Assembly (NCBI GenBank): GCA_002104985.1 | Contig: MCGO01000034.1 | Span: forward strand, 248,001 to 312,000 | From: Rhizoclosmatium globosum | Taxonomy: Eukaryota > Chytridiomycota > Chytridiomycetes > Chytridiales > Chytriomycetaceae | Direction: 5' to 3' | Length of the DNA stretch: 64,000 nt | Notes under the pieces: generated by a model | Database searches by the model: none | What the model saw: only the letters and a program-made list of their open reading frames with translations | What the model was told of the DNA's origin: nothing | Made by a program: the position numbers and the translations under genes | In this document: positions 9,621 through 20,934 of the stretch, piece after piece | How the letters are laid out: the number at the start of each line of letters is the position of its first letter | Numbering within the stretch: position 1 is the stretch's first letter

Positions 9621-10970
9621 TCAAAACATTTTCCCTGAAGACCTCTCCCTCAAAAACAAGCGCCAACGGAGGTACGCCCTAACAGCACAAAGATGTGGTT
9701 TGTCATGATGGATTGGTAAGTAAAAGGGTTGGATACCGCCCTCTTGCGCGGTTTTACGAAATGGTAGCTTGAGTTCCAAACGAAGCTTGAGGGATTCAAG
9801 TTGGACATTTCCTAGAGCAGCTATTTCCTTGAGGCATTTCCACTTTCCATCCCGATTGATTTGCAAACGACAGTGTGGAATTTCAATATTCAGCGTTTCA
9901 TCACTGCGAAGTAAACACAAAAATGAGACCACGTAACCAAACTGTAAGACTGATTAGACTTTTACAAATACATAACTCTAACGTACGTAGAGCTCAGCAC
10001 AGAGGTGGTCGGTGAGTTGTTGTCGCCTCTCTTGAGTAACACCTTCAACTAGCAAGTTCATTCGTTCCGTTCTTCGAGAAGGATTAAAAAAAAGGTCGTA
10101 GATACATTCCAAGTCAAAGCATGTGAGAGATCGCATGGAAGCCGCAACATCCCCATTTCTTGCCTTCTTTCGTCTTAAACCAGCAAGATAGTCTGTCACA
10201 ATTGTCGAAAGCGCAGGATTACCAATCCACTTGTTTCCATACGCCGTCCAAATTGAGAATCCCTCTTGTCTGTATTGATAGCTGATAGCTGATCTGATAA
10301 GGCTGGCAACCAAATAAGACAGATTACGACAGGATAATTCACTTCCTGCTGTATCTTTCAGACCAACTATATCATCACACTGCAGCATAATGTAAGCCGC
10401 TATATACTTTGGGGTGTTCGTATCAGGGTTCATGGGATCGTGACTAGGTACTGCATCTGCAAGCCAGCCCAAAAACTTTTTCCAAGTAGCCTTGTACATG
10501 TACGTTTGGTTTGTTCCTTTTGTGCGAGCTCCATCAACTCCAATCATGATTGCGTTCAACGTTTCGTGCAATGCGTTCCGTCTCATGTCAGTTTTGTCAC
10601 AGTTCTCATCGTGTGTTTCTTCCATACTTTGATCATTTTCGATTTGCGGCGGAATAGACAATTGTACAGTTTTGAGGGCAGCATCAATATCCAACACCCG
10701 GTGGTTTTCATCTTGTTCCTCCAAGAAGTTGTCAAATTCTTTCAAAACAGAGCCCTGCAGAATCGTTGAAGGCAGCGGCGTTACTGGAGCTACGGATGTA
10801 GGGCCCCATTGACCAATTAATGACCACCAACCACAAAAGCAGATGGTGGGAAATTCAGATGCCCGCATCTCACAGTTCTGAACACTGGATAACAAAAGAC
10901 AAAACTCCAACCTCGGAACCAAATCTACCGAGTCTAGAACGTCAACTTCATGTGTAAGTTTCCAGTCCAC
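9621..10970 (-). pseudogene. Tyrosine recombinase (Crypton/YR-like), C-terminally truncated
   Basis: Two exons join across a 45-nt intron (9986-9942, GTACGT...TTACAG) in phase 0, giving LCAELY-FGYVVSFLCLLRSDETL. The second exon then has LKLPFRKTAQEGGIQPFYL and HLCAVRAYLRWR, which is typical of eukaryotic tyrosine-recombinase transposases. The N-terminal part (TYMYKATWKKFLGWL, YLAGLRRKKARNGD) fits the core-binding domain. The frame stops at 9621, before the expected H-x-x-R and Tyr residues, so it cannot be catalytic as it stands. The 5' end is uncertain: the frame opens at a GTG after a TGA, and the first in-frame ATG is at 10871. Confidence 0.6.
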
Positions 10971-11213
10971 TCAGTGTCTCCCAGTCCACTTGGTGCCTCC
11001 CACTATTTTTACACCAAGTGAAAGTCCATTTAATTGTTCCATTTAATCATCCTTAAAGCTCTCCCTTTCCCTTGAGTGTATAAGAAGCAAGGGACTCCCC
11101 TTCTGATACTGGTATCTACCAGTTTGTCATTTGGGTTCTCGTCGCCTTGCTGCATCTGTTACTTACCTTATTGCAACAACACTCAGGGTAATAACAATCT
11201 CCAAATGATTCAG

Positions 11214-11320
11214 CCCTTTTTCAATTGACGCGATGGCATCAAATGTAAATAATCGCTGCAACGTATTCTTCATCCGCTACGATAGCGAAAACACTTCTCA
11301 CATTAACTTACTCTCTGAGT
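11214..11320 (+). pseudogene. Second DIRS-like RNase H fragment
   Basis: One frame reads FSIDAMASNVNNRCNVFF followed by RYDSENTSHINLL. This matches FSIDAIMASNMNKRCDVFF and RYDCENTSHINLL of the fragment at 5565-6185. It lies on the opposite strand and is only about 35 residues long. After it the frame is lost. An unrelated open frame (11252-11626, VNVENKGDVAQNEDNVV...) overlaps it and continues to a stop at 11626; I do not recognise that product. Confidence 0.6.
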
Positions 11321-11626
11321 GGTGTCAATGTCGAAAACAAGGGAGACGTAGCGCAAAATGAAGACAATGTTGTGGACTGGATAGAGTTTAATAACAGAAT
11401 GCATGGAGTGTATGGAAATGAAGGCGAAGTTCAGTGGACAAATGACTCAGAAACACATCTTGGTGACGCCATCACGAACATGACACCCTCTCGCACAGAA
11501 AAAGGGGAGCCCAGAGAATTCACATTTGGTTTCAGGATGTGGTGCCAAAAGCTTATTCTTGCAAAATTGAAGCAGGGTTTGGAGTTGGCAGTTGATGACA
11601 AAGAACTGTTGAAGGACGAGGATTAA

Positions 11627-13411
11627 GGATACTGACTGGTTTGGAGATTGGCTGTAACCCATTTATTGTTTACTTTTTCGTGTTTATCTTGTTTTGGAAG
11701 GTTTTTGATGTGATTTTGTTCTTTCTTTCTTTCTTGTCCGAAAACACTTTTGAAAATGAAAGCCCCCCTGTCACAACTGTCTGTGGCAGCGACAAATGCT
11801 TACATTCGTCCTTGGTTTCCAACTCCCTCGTTTTGCAACAAGCCGCGATGACAGAAGAGGAAAGGCCATCAAAAATCCATCAACCAACAGAATCTTCATT
11901 TGATGAGAAAAAACATAACGCTCAAGTCTGTGTATGAAACTGACGGGTTTGACAAATGGACAACATATCAAATCCACCCAACACTGCGGCCACTTCTGGA
12001 GAGACTTTCACCCCTGTTACACTATTTTTGACTGCAGCTCAAGAATTTGATTGGAGATGATGCGTATTGGGTTTTGGAAATTGTTGAGAATGTAAGATTC
12101 AGAAACCTATATCCTTCAAACCCACACTTCTGTTGCTCAGTGACCAAGTTCTGAGATAATTTTGGAATACACTGATAATTCTTTCCTTGGAATCTTCAGT
12201 GCTGTCTTCATTTGTCCACCAGTCGTTGGCAGAGGTTCAAAATTCCACAAGGATTGCAATGACTGAAAGAATACACTGTCCATTGTCTTTCCATTTGAAT
12301 CGTCAAACAATACAGCCATTTGCTCCTCAATTCAAAATGTTCGGCCAACTTTGCACTTTCCAAAACTTGTTTTGGCAACGAATACAACCAATACTGTCAG
12401 TGGTGCAATAATGAACGACAACTATGGCGAGGCTTTCTTCTTACCCCTTTCAGAAAACTATCATTGCTTGAAACTGTGGCCTGAACAAGCAGCCAAACAT
12501 CTTTGCAAATCGGAGACTTCTTGCTTGTGGGAATCACGTGCGTACTTTTTGCAACCAGCTCTAAGAGAGTCAATAATTGGTGTGTGCGACACTTTCCAAA
12601 ACAATTTAAGGATCTTGCTTATGTGGATGGAAGCAGAAAAGTTGTGTGGTGAGTGTTTCGAAAGCATTTGTATTTTTGATTAACAATCTGTATTGTAGGT
12701 GTATTGAAGATACATTCATGTGTGACTTTGATGAAGATGAATGACTGCGTGCTTGGATGACAAGCTTTGTCTGCAACTACAGAAAGAAATACACAGCTTT
12801 CAAGAAATTCTTTACCATAGAGTAAAAGAATTTAGTTAATTTATGATGTATATAAAGTTTGAGAAGTGTATCTTAATTGGTTGATGATGTCGTACTTTTT
12901 CGAAAGAGTGCAGAAACTACACCAAAACAACAACAACTTGGAAAGTCTTTATGCCCCCTACCAAACGACAGAAGTATCTTTGTTTAATCAATCCGCATAC
13001 ATCTCTGAAGGTCCCCTGCATCATAAATCGCAGCAACATTGTCCAAAAGTCATTCAAAACACCAGGTACTTGATTATGCCATATCAGTATGGCTCAATAC
13101 AACAGTACAGAAGCACCTAGAATTCCAGTGCCCAAATCTTCTCCAATTCACACTGGTGTGATTTGTGATTGTTGTCAAACTGATACTCTTGCATGTCAAA
13201 AGTGCTGCGACCAAATGCATGCTGACATACAAGAAACCTCACAGGATTGAAGAAAGTAAGCGCAAGTTTCAAAAGATGTATGGCTGTAAATTTTCAATCA
13301 AGAAGGTGTTTGGTAAGGACACAGCCGCAGCAGAATCCAGAGCGATGGCAATTGCAAAACAGAAGGCTGTAGTAGCTCAGGCTCAGGCCGCAAATTAAGT
13401 CATAGCTACTT
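11627..13411. other. Decayed sequence with short unassigned ORFs
   Basis: Several short plus-strand frames look like pieces of spliced genes. One (about 12405-12660, with GEAFFLPLSENYHCLKLWPE) ends at a good GTGAGT donor, with a TTGTAG acceptor about 50 nt later. Another (13091-13249) is Cys-rich: CDCCQTDTLACQKCC. A third (13165-13398) is basic with an Ala-rich end. None is long enough to name. They are probably transposon remains. Confidence 0.3.
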
Positions 13412-16198
13412 ATGGCAAACTCTTTCAAGGCCGGTACCTCCTCCACAGCAGCAATCTCTTCACCTCAATACCAGTCCTTTGTTTCTTCTCAACGTTCATC
13501 ATCTGTGCCTTTCACTCAACTGCCATTGGAACCCTCAGCAAGCACTGCCAACAACATTCTGCCAACTCCATCAAACAAACACAAAAGCCGAGAAAATGAT
13601 GACAAGTGGGAAGAAAACGTATTCATTGCCTCGTCTCCCATTACTGGGGTAGCAACAACTCATACTTCAACCAGGACAAGAAAGTTCCCCACTCCACCAA
13701 ACCTGGTCGGTATTCGTATGTCTGCCAAGTAATGATGGCTCATGATTGTAAGTGTGGTTTTGAAGGTATGTTGTTATTTCTCTGTTTCCATTGACTCATT
13801 CTACTTTAAGTGATTGCAGAAACCACAGGCTCCACAGGATCACTTGGAAAGCATCTAGTCAAACAACACGCAATCAAGCCCCCTGATAGCAAAGAGAAGG
13901 ACCTGGAAGAAGTGAGTGCTGATGGCACTCCGTCAGTGTTTCCATTCCTTGTGAAACGTATTGTTCCACTACCTTCAAAAGTTGACGCTGCCAACACTTG
14001 TTTCATGACCTTGAGTGCTGTTCTTTGCAATAACTTCCCCTTCCGCTTTGTTGAATCTCCTACAGTTCTTCAATGGGGCACATTCTTTTCTCCAGTTGCA
14101 CCTACATTGATCAAATCTGCCACTACATATCGCACAACTATTCTTCGTGGTACTCACTACTCCTCTCTTGCGGCCTTGCAGGTATTTTGTACTTCAATAC
14201 CTTCTCGTAAGCTAACGTTTTATCCAGCTGTTCTTTGTGTCAGTTCACTCTAAAATTGCTCTATCTGGTGATATTTGGACTGCATTCATGAAGATGGCGT
14301 TCTTTGGATTGCGCGCACACTGGATTGACGAAAGATTTTCATACCACTCATCAACTCTTGGTTTTGTTCCGATTGTTGGATCCCATGGGTTTGTTAATCT
14401 TTAACCATATTAATTTGTGATCCAATTTAGTGGATTGAACATGGCTGCTACTGTAGTTGTTAAGCTATTAGAAATGGGCCTTCTATCAAAGCTTCAATAT
14501 ATGACACTTGATAATGCATCTTCCAATGATTCCCTCATCAAGTTCTTATGTGAATTAATTCGTTCGTGGAGATTATCAGGCAAACGTTCAGAATTGGTTG
14601 GGGAGCAGCTTGGTGCGTTGTTAATTATTTTCTCTTTTCTTTCTTATTATCCATAACAGTTGACCAAGCAGAACCACTGGAACAACTTCGATGTTTGCCG
14701 TACATTCTTAATCTTGCTGTAACAGATGCCATTGCTGGTCTTTGCGGCCTATCGACTAAAATTGGAGATGAAGACAATGAGTCTAGTGATGGTGATTTCG
14801 ATGAACCTGACTCCGAGGAAACAGACCCTTCGTACACAGAGCCTGATGATTGTGTAGGCAACGATGATGATGAGAAAACAATGGTAAGTTTATTTGATCT
14901 GTATGTGTCATATTGAACCTCTCCTCAGTGCATTGACAGAGAGACACTCCGCATCATATCCACTCTTGCCGCCGCTGTTGATGTGGATAATGCTGATGAT
15001 ATTGTGAAATCACTCACTGCTACTGAATCAAGTGTGCCTGACAACGTTCGCAAATTGATCAAGAAGGTATGTAGATTGTTAAGCTATGAGCTCTATTGAA
15101 TCGTGACTTTGAATGCCCAAGCTATTGCACGTATGCTTGCAGGAAGCCCGTCTCTTCGTCAAAAGCTTGAGAATATGTGCAAGGCCATGAATGTAGACTT
15201 CAAGATGCTCATTTGTGCTGTGAAAACTTGTTGGAATTCTATATATGAGATGATTGATCCCCTTCTACATCTCTGAAAGCCATTGAATGCTGTGATGACT
15301 ACAGTGAAACCACAAGAGTATGCAAAGTACTGCTCTCATTTCTCACGAGACCCAGATATGGCATTCAAAGAATCTGACCGGGCATCGTTCCTTGCAGTAA
15401 AACAATTCCTTGAGCCATTTTATACTGCTACTAAGCGTCTTTCCGTTGGAGATCAACCAACTGTTCATCTGGTTGTCCCCCTTCTTATGAACTTGTGTAA
15501 TTCAATGAGATCTATCAAAGATGGAGATAGTCCACAATATTTGAGGTTTGGAGTTGGAGCTGCTCTGGTTAAGTTGGAGAAGTATGCCTTCAAGATGTGT
15601 GAATTAGATGCGTATATTATCCCAACTGGTACGTTATTTATTGTTTGCCGTTTGAGCTTTTTGACACCATTCAGTCTTAGATCCACGCCGTAAACTGGCC
15701 TCTTTTGAAAATCACCCATACGTGTTGCAATCACATGTTGAGTCTCGAATGAAAGCTGTGTTTGATGGTTATTCGTCCAAGTATGGCTCCGTAAATAATG
15801 AACCTCAGCAGCAAAGCCAATCAGTTCCTTTTGACGCAGATCCGCTGTTTGCATCCAAAATTTCCGCTGAGTGTAACAATGTAAATCCAAAGTCGGAGTT
15901 GGATCTCTATTTAGAATCTGATTTTAGTTTCAAGGTGAATCTGGAAGCAGGACGTCTTGAATGGTGCCCTCTTCGATACTGGAAGCTACAAACCAAGCGA
16001 CCAATCTTGCAAAAAATTGTGCGTGATTTCTATGCGTCACCTGGGTCAAGTGTTGATGTCGAAAGGAGGTTTTCATGTGCACCCCTTTGAGGACTCGTCT
16101 GAAGGGGAGAACAATTGAAATGGCTCAGTGCCTAAAGGCTTGGTATCCCAATTTGATGTTCAACGCTTCTGGAAGGGAGGACTATGTGTTTATTTTTT
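13412..16198 (+). pseudogene. hAT-family transposase, broken, multi-exon
   Basis: A BED-like finger (YSYVCQVMMAHDCKCGFE joined across an intron to ETTGSTGSLGKHLVKQH) is followed by hAT core pieces in order: SGDIWTAFMKMAF, LQYMTLDNASSND, CLPYILNLAVTDAIAG, VKTCWNSIYEMIDPLL. The C-terminal dimerisation region has LEWCPLRYWKLQ, SSVDVERRFS and, in another frame, PLRTRLKGRTIEMAQCLKAW. Most exon joins use good GT/AG sites. It is broken by a frame change near 13630, an in-frame TGA at 15274-15276 and a frameshift near 16080. Known hAT transposases cut and paste DNA; this copy should be dead. Confidence 0.75.
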
Positions 16199-16386
16199 GA
16201 TTTTGATTTTTCCTCGCTACTTCTTCCTTTCCTTCTTTATTTCTCTTCTCTTTCTTCTCCTTCTCGCTCTTCTTCCTCTTGCACCGCTTATGAATAATCC
16301 ACCGCAGCATTGCAACCTGGTCCTGTTAAAGCACGTGTACAGGCATGCCATCTGGAGCGCCACAGGTGAGTAGATTTCACTAACAC

Positions 16387-16620
16387 TAGGGGTGGTCAAA
16401 GTTGAGAAATTTGACAAAATGAAAAGCGAAGATTTGGGTGTTTGAAAAGCGAGGTTTTATTATTTTGAAAAGCGGTGGTTCAAAACCTGTAGATAGGGAG
16501 GGTCAGAGTTGTGGTTTTGAACCACAGCCTATTGTGGTGTTCTTTTTTGTGGTTTTGGTGGTGAAAGCAAAATTGAATCACAAAACTCAAAAGCGGAAGT
16601 GAAAAGTGAGGTATAGGTTC
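16387..16620. mobile_element. hAT-like terminal repeat with subterminal AAAAGCG repeats
   Basis: CTAGGGGTGGTCAAA at 16387 resembles hAT terminal inverted repeats. Inside it, AAAAGCG occurs at 16422, 16445, 16468 and 16589, and a variant AAAAGTG follows. Clustered short repeats next to a terminus are typical binding sites for hAT transposases. The orientation puts the element body to the right, so it is not the 3' end of the hAT gene to its left. I did not find the other end, so it may be a solo end or a decayed non-autonomous copy. Confidence 0.4.
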
Positions 16621-17077
16621 GTTTTTGGATTCAAAAAGCAGATTTCGGACATTTCATTGTCTTTTCTCACTTTTGAAAGTCTGTTAGTGCATTGATTCCT
16701 ACAAACACATCTCCCAACCAACTGAGTGGCACACAAAGCATAAGGATTCCAGCTGCCATTTGCTGTGCTTTTACCACTTTACCATTATACGTTTATTTGG
16801 TAGAATGCTCTGAATAAAAAGTCACGACCTGATCAACAACAACAGTAACATTGGACATTTTTAATCAGTTTTAAATCATCCCATCTGATAACTATTGAAA
16901 ATGATGGGCTAGACTCCAGTCACCCACCCACAATTCTGCAGGAAATCTATTAATAGAGCTCTAAGGAAAGTGGGCCCAACCCCTCAAACTCCCCCCTTTC
17001 AGAAACAGGTTGGCAAGCAACCTGCAATTACTTGACCACACGCACTTGACTTTGTACTCTTTCAGTGACATTGATAT
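16621..17077. other. No gene seen
   Basis: AT-rich sequence between the hAT-like end and the candidate PHD element. No supported coding frame. Confidence 0.4.
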
Positions 17078-17388
17078 TGATATTAACGATAACCCAGTCC
17101 AAATGAACCGTAAAATCTGATTTGGACTCATACGTGTCCAAATGAGTTCATATGGGTCCAGATAGCATTAGTTGAGTTTAAAAAATACACGTTCGGACTG
17201 ATGGAACGTGTGGTGGTTGTGCTGTGACCACGGATTGAAATACCCAGCACATCGGTGCTACAGGGTAAGATAGCGAACAGATTTCACTGAATTAACTTAA
17301 ATATAACAAATTAGAAAATTGGGAGGTGAACCTGGTAGTTGGGGGGCGAGTTAGCATGTGTTTTCAAACTTTGATCGCAATCGTTCGC

Positions 17389-18891
17389 ATGACAGGTAGA
17401 CGGAAGCCAGCAAAGCAAGCAAGTCCGTATGAATTTGACGGAGGTATTCAGTTTCCATTCCGGTTTGAGGATGTTATGGAGCAGAATTGCTTGAACCTTG
17501 AAGGACGAGCACTACAAGGAAAGCTTGCTGCATTCCCCTTGAAGGCTCCATCCCAAACCAAAAGTGCAACAGAGCGTATGTACTATCAATAATTCGCGGC
17601 CATTACACGCAACCGTATCGGGCCTGCGAAGGTGACAAGGGGACGCGTACTTTCTGCAACTATGTAGTGAATGCAATTAAGTATGCAACTTGAACAACGT
17701 ACTATTTGAAGAAACTTATTTAAACTTAGATTCATGCACGGGACCCATACTGATGAAATGCCTCTTTGTCCAAAGTTCAAAGGGACAACAAACGTTCACT
17801 TGACGACTCCGTTTCCCAATTCGAATGAAGCACTCCAATCTTATTCTAGTACTGAGGAGTTTCTGGAAGAACGGGAGGGACAAGTGCCAAGCCATTACTT
17901 GGAATCGCTTCTTTGTCAGAACTAAACGGATTTTGAAAAATTATTGCTTGGTATGTGTAATATACCTTAGAATCATGTGGTAATGCCTTAATTAATTTCC
18001 TTTCTAGTTCTCGCGAACCCAGGAAACAGTTGTGGGATTGTGGTGCATATTAGCACTGACTCCCAAAAACCCAACAGAAAGCCAAAACAAGCTGTTCCCC
18101 CCAAACGTGGGAAATTGTCGCAACTAGTTTGACCTTCGAATGTGATTGAGATACCGTCGTCATCACCTTTGCAATGTGAGGTGTTATCCACTCGACAGAC
18201 TAAACCAGCGTCAATTGTGGTGGATCTGATCACATCATCACCGGACCAAACAAGCAATCAAAATCAGGTATGGTGTATCTGCAATGGTCCACACACGGAT
18301 GAGATGGTGCATTGCGATGATAAGGTAGATCTACAAGGCTTGTTGCAACCACTAACAGCCATTTTGTTTCTAGCGGTGCCAAACAAAGTGGCTTCACTAC
18401 GAATGTGTAGGATTGACAAGCGACGATGGTTTGAAACTGGGAGCATCGGTTGAGAAATGGTTTTGCCCTCAATGCTCAACAAAGCAACCCATCAATTATC
18501 AACCCATCAATACAAATGCAAATGAAAATCTAAGACGTGCCCTTCTCTCTCCAATTACACCGGTTCCAAGATCGCTCGGAAAGAGTGGTACTCCATTTAT
18601 TATCTCGAACCTGTCCATCGAGGCAAAGTGAGTTTGATTTGAAGACTGTATATTAGGGCTCAATCATTGTTTCACAGAGTTTTGGTGACAGTGCACGTGA
18701 ATTGTTCAGATCCTTTCTACGACTTTGGGGAATGGGATATTCAACTGGTTCCTGTTCAATCATCAAATGGAGTGCTTACTTTCAGTGTTGATAATGTTCC
18801 AGCCGCACTAAACGCCCATTCAAAGTTCAGCTCGTTATATTTGAGCGATAAAGTTGCCGAATTTCTGTATTTATTGAGCTGGAGCTGGTGA
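17389..18891 (+). pseudogene. PHD-finger protein gene, six exons, two nonsense codons
   Basis: Exons 17389-17575, 17632-17680, 17730-17950, 18008-18324, 18374-18627 and 18678-18891 join with correct phases and GT/AG sites to 413 codons. A complete C4HC3 PHD finger spans the intron at 18325: WCIC..., HCDDK-RCQ, WLHYECVGL, WFCPQC. A segment at the start of exon 3 (GTHTDEMPLC) weakly echoes the finger. The C-terminal 90 residues are unrecognised. Two in-frame stops occur: TAA at 17923-17925 and TGA at 18130-18132. Both could be C-to-T changes of CAA and CGA. PHD fingers usually read histone H3 tails. The start ATG is a choice; the frame is open upstream to 17326. Confidence 0.6.
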
Positions 18892-19002
18892 GGGGGATAC
18901 TTGATGTATGTTTTTGGTCTTTGGATTCGTCGTCTGCTGTTTATCTTGTATTCTTACGTTTTGTTGTGTGATTGGGAGGAGTGGTGTGGATATTTAATAT
19001 AT

Positions 19003-19739
19003 TTATTTGTTGTTATCTTCTTCTGCATCAATCCACTCTTCTTCATCTATTTCCAATGTTTCAAGTAGTGAAGAGATTTCGGAGTCAATTTGAGAATCAA
19101 CAAATTTCTGTTTCGTATGACTGCTCGCAGATTTGGTTTGTTGTTGATCCAGAAGACCATTTAATGAATGAACAAGGGTGTACATGTAAAAATCATGTTG
19201 TAAAGCATCAACCTCTCTAATCATATGAGCTATTCGAGATATCCATCGATTTCTCTGTTCAGCTGCTTGGTGATTCACTGTTTCTTTGATCCCAAGCTTT
19301 CGAAACAACAACTTGACAAAGTTTGCTTCTGTTTCCCAGGTCTTGTAATCAATTTGGAGTTGCAGCGAATGCAACGTAAGCGTTTTGCCATGACAACTGT
19401 GGGTTGCCTGGCACTGAGGAGACTCTTTTAGCTGGTTCCATTGAGCATGGCTTCAGCACTGTGGTCGTTGACACAACGTTGAAGTAATGCAGTTACAAAT
19501 GCTTGAGAGCAATGAGATTCATTTGCCAGGGCTTCAACCACGTCGGATAAATGTGACCTCCTGCTGATAATGAAAGCAATGCTGTGAGTTCCTCCGTGAT
19601 ACATTGAGTTGTCTAATGCAGCAATGAACAAAGGAAGGACACCAAGTGCGCGCTGCAATAATTGAGTATAAGTCAATACACTAACTGCTCCTTTGACGCA
19701 AATAGAGCCTGAAAGACACGCAGAACATTCACACTCCAT
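19003..19739 (-). CDS. Unknown ORF pair, possibly one spliced gene
   Basis: Two minus-strand frames follow each other. The first (19739-19428) is 103 residues, starting with the Cys-rich MECECSACLSGSICVKGA and then leucine-rich. The second (19374-19003) is 123 residues and acidic at its end (ETLEIDEEEW). A clean splice between them was not found, so they may be separate or broken. Between them a third frame has CIRCNSK. They lie inside the candidate PHD element and converge with its PHD gene. I do not recognise a family. Confidence 0.35.
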
Positions 19740-20487
19740 ATTGTGAATCTTGTTACTTTGTCCTTGTTCGCTTCACGGCGATTGTCGCAATACGCTATTC
19801 TGTTGGCTTAATGACTACTTGCATCATATTGCTGAATGGCGATTCTGCCGGACTACAATCAACGATGTTATCCTCAACACATTCCAATCATCTATCTGCT
19901 TCCCCATCACCTCAAATACCACCAAAATAACGCGATTTTACTCGTATCAAACTCTCTTATTACTTTACACTGCGTTTTGGCATGATCCGTATTTTCCAAT
20001 CACCCACGTAAAACAAAGCTGCATTGAGCTTTACAGCTCATAACCTGTTTCCTCCTTACGCTGGTATGATCTATGGTCTTACTGAATTATTAAATACTGT
20101 GCTGATTGCGTGTATAGGCTCCGTTGGCCCCATATTATTATTGTACCTGCCACACTGTTACAGCCAAACCAGCATGGGCCCCACCAGTCCAAACGCATGT
20201 CCAAATGACTCAAGACATCCCATTTGGATATCTGGATGGCCATTTGGACTCAGAAGTTCATGATCATATAACTAAGTTGAACTGGACAGTTAACTGATAT
20301 TAACGTATCACCGCTTGAGCTTCTCAAGTCAGCAGCAGGTTCAGAGTGCAAGCAAGTCCTGCCAAACAACAACAACAGCAACGCACACTCTTTGCCAAAG
20401 CGCATTCCACTTGTGGCGGTTGTCTTTGAAGCGCCGCCTCGTCTTCCTTTCTGGTTTGAAACGCCAAACCAGAGCGAGTTTAACTGA

Positions 20488-20934
20488 GACAACTCAGACA
20501 ACTCAGACAACTCAGAGAGCGACAATGAAGCTCCACTGTTTCCGTCGCCGGTCCAGCCAAGGCGTGTGTCAGATAAATTGAAGGAGAAAGAAAAGGAGAA
20601 AGGTGTCGAGCCTGTGCTTGGTTTTCCCCCTTCCATACCAGCCCCCTCTTCCTCAACTCCCCTTACCACTCTCCCTTTGGCTACAACCCCAAATGCGGTA
20701 AACAGTGCATCAACTGCTTCTGTACTGCCTCACCACCCTCTAACCCCAACCCCAGATATTGATGATTTCCTCCTGTCATCGTCATCAACAGCTTGCACTT
20801 GCTCCTCCCTTAAATTTGGTTCCCAACTTGCAACTTGCGTTATTGACGTGTCTCTCAACTCAACTTTTGCTATACTGTTTGGTAATGATGATACACCTTC
20901 AATGGATTCCCATTCAGATCCTCTCTTTGCTTGA
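20488..20934 (+). pseudogene. Possible exon of a GRAM/VASt-type lipid-transfer protein
   Basis: An open frame of about 148 codons starts after an AACTGAG acceptor-like site. It has an acidic, Ser-rich start (DNSDNSDNSESDNE), a Pro/Ser/Thr-rich linker and an end with CTCSSLKFGSQL followed by LNSTFAILFGNDD. The last part resembles the start of VASt domains of Lam/Aster sterol-transfer proteins, where a short beta strand leads to a LLF-x-D motif. The domain is cut off at 20934. The resemblance is weak; a Ser-rich unknown protein is equally possible. Confidence 0.3.

Larger units (their letters stand above)
17078..20305. mobile_element. Candidate transposon carrying a PHD-finger gene
   Basis: TGATATTAACG occurs at 17078-17088 and again at 20295-20305. 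It could be a target-site duplication. Immediately inside, TAAC..GTCCA-like ends face each other. GTCCAAATG repeats cluster at both edges: 17097, 17120 (reverse) and 17136 on the left; 20187 (variant), 20199, 20221 (reverse) and 20241 (reverse) on the right. Between them lie a plus-strand PHD gene and a minus-strand ORF pair. No transposase was recognised, so it may be non-autonomous or of an unfamiliar type. Confidence 0.45.
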
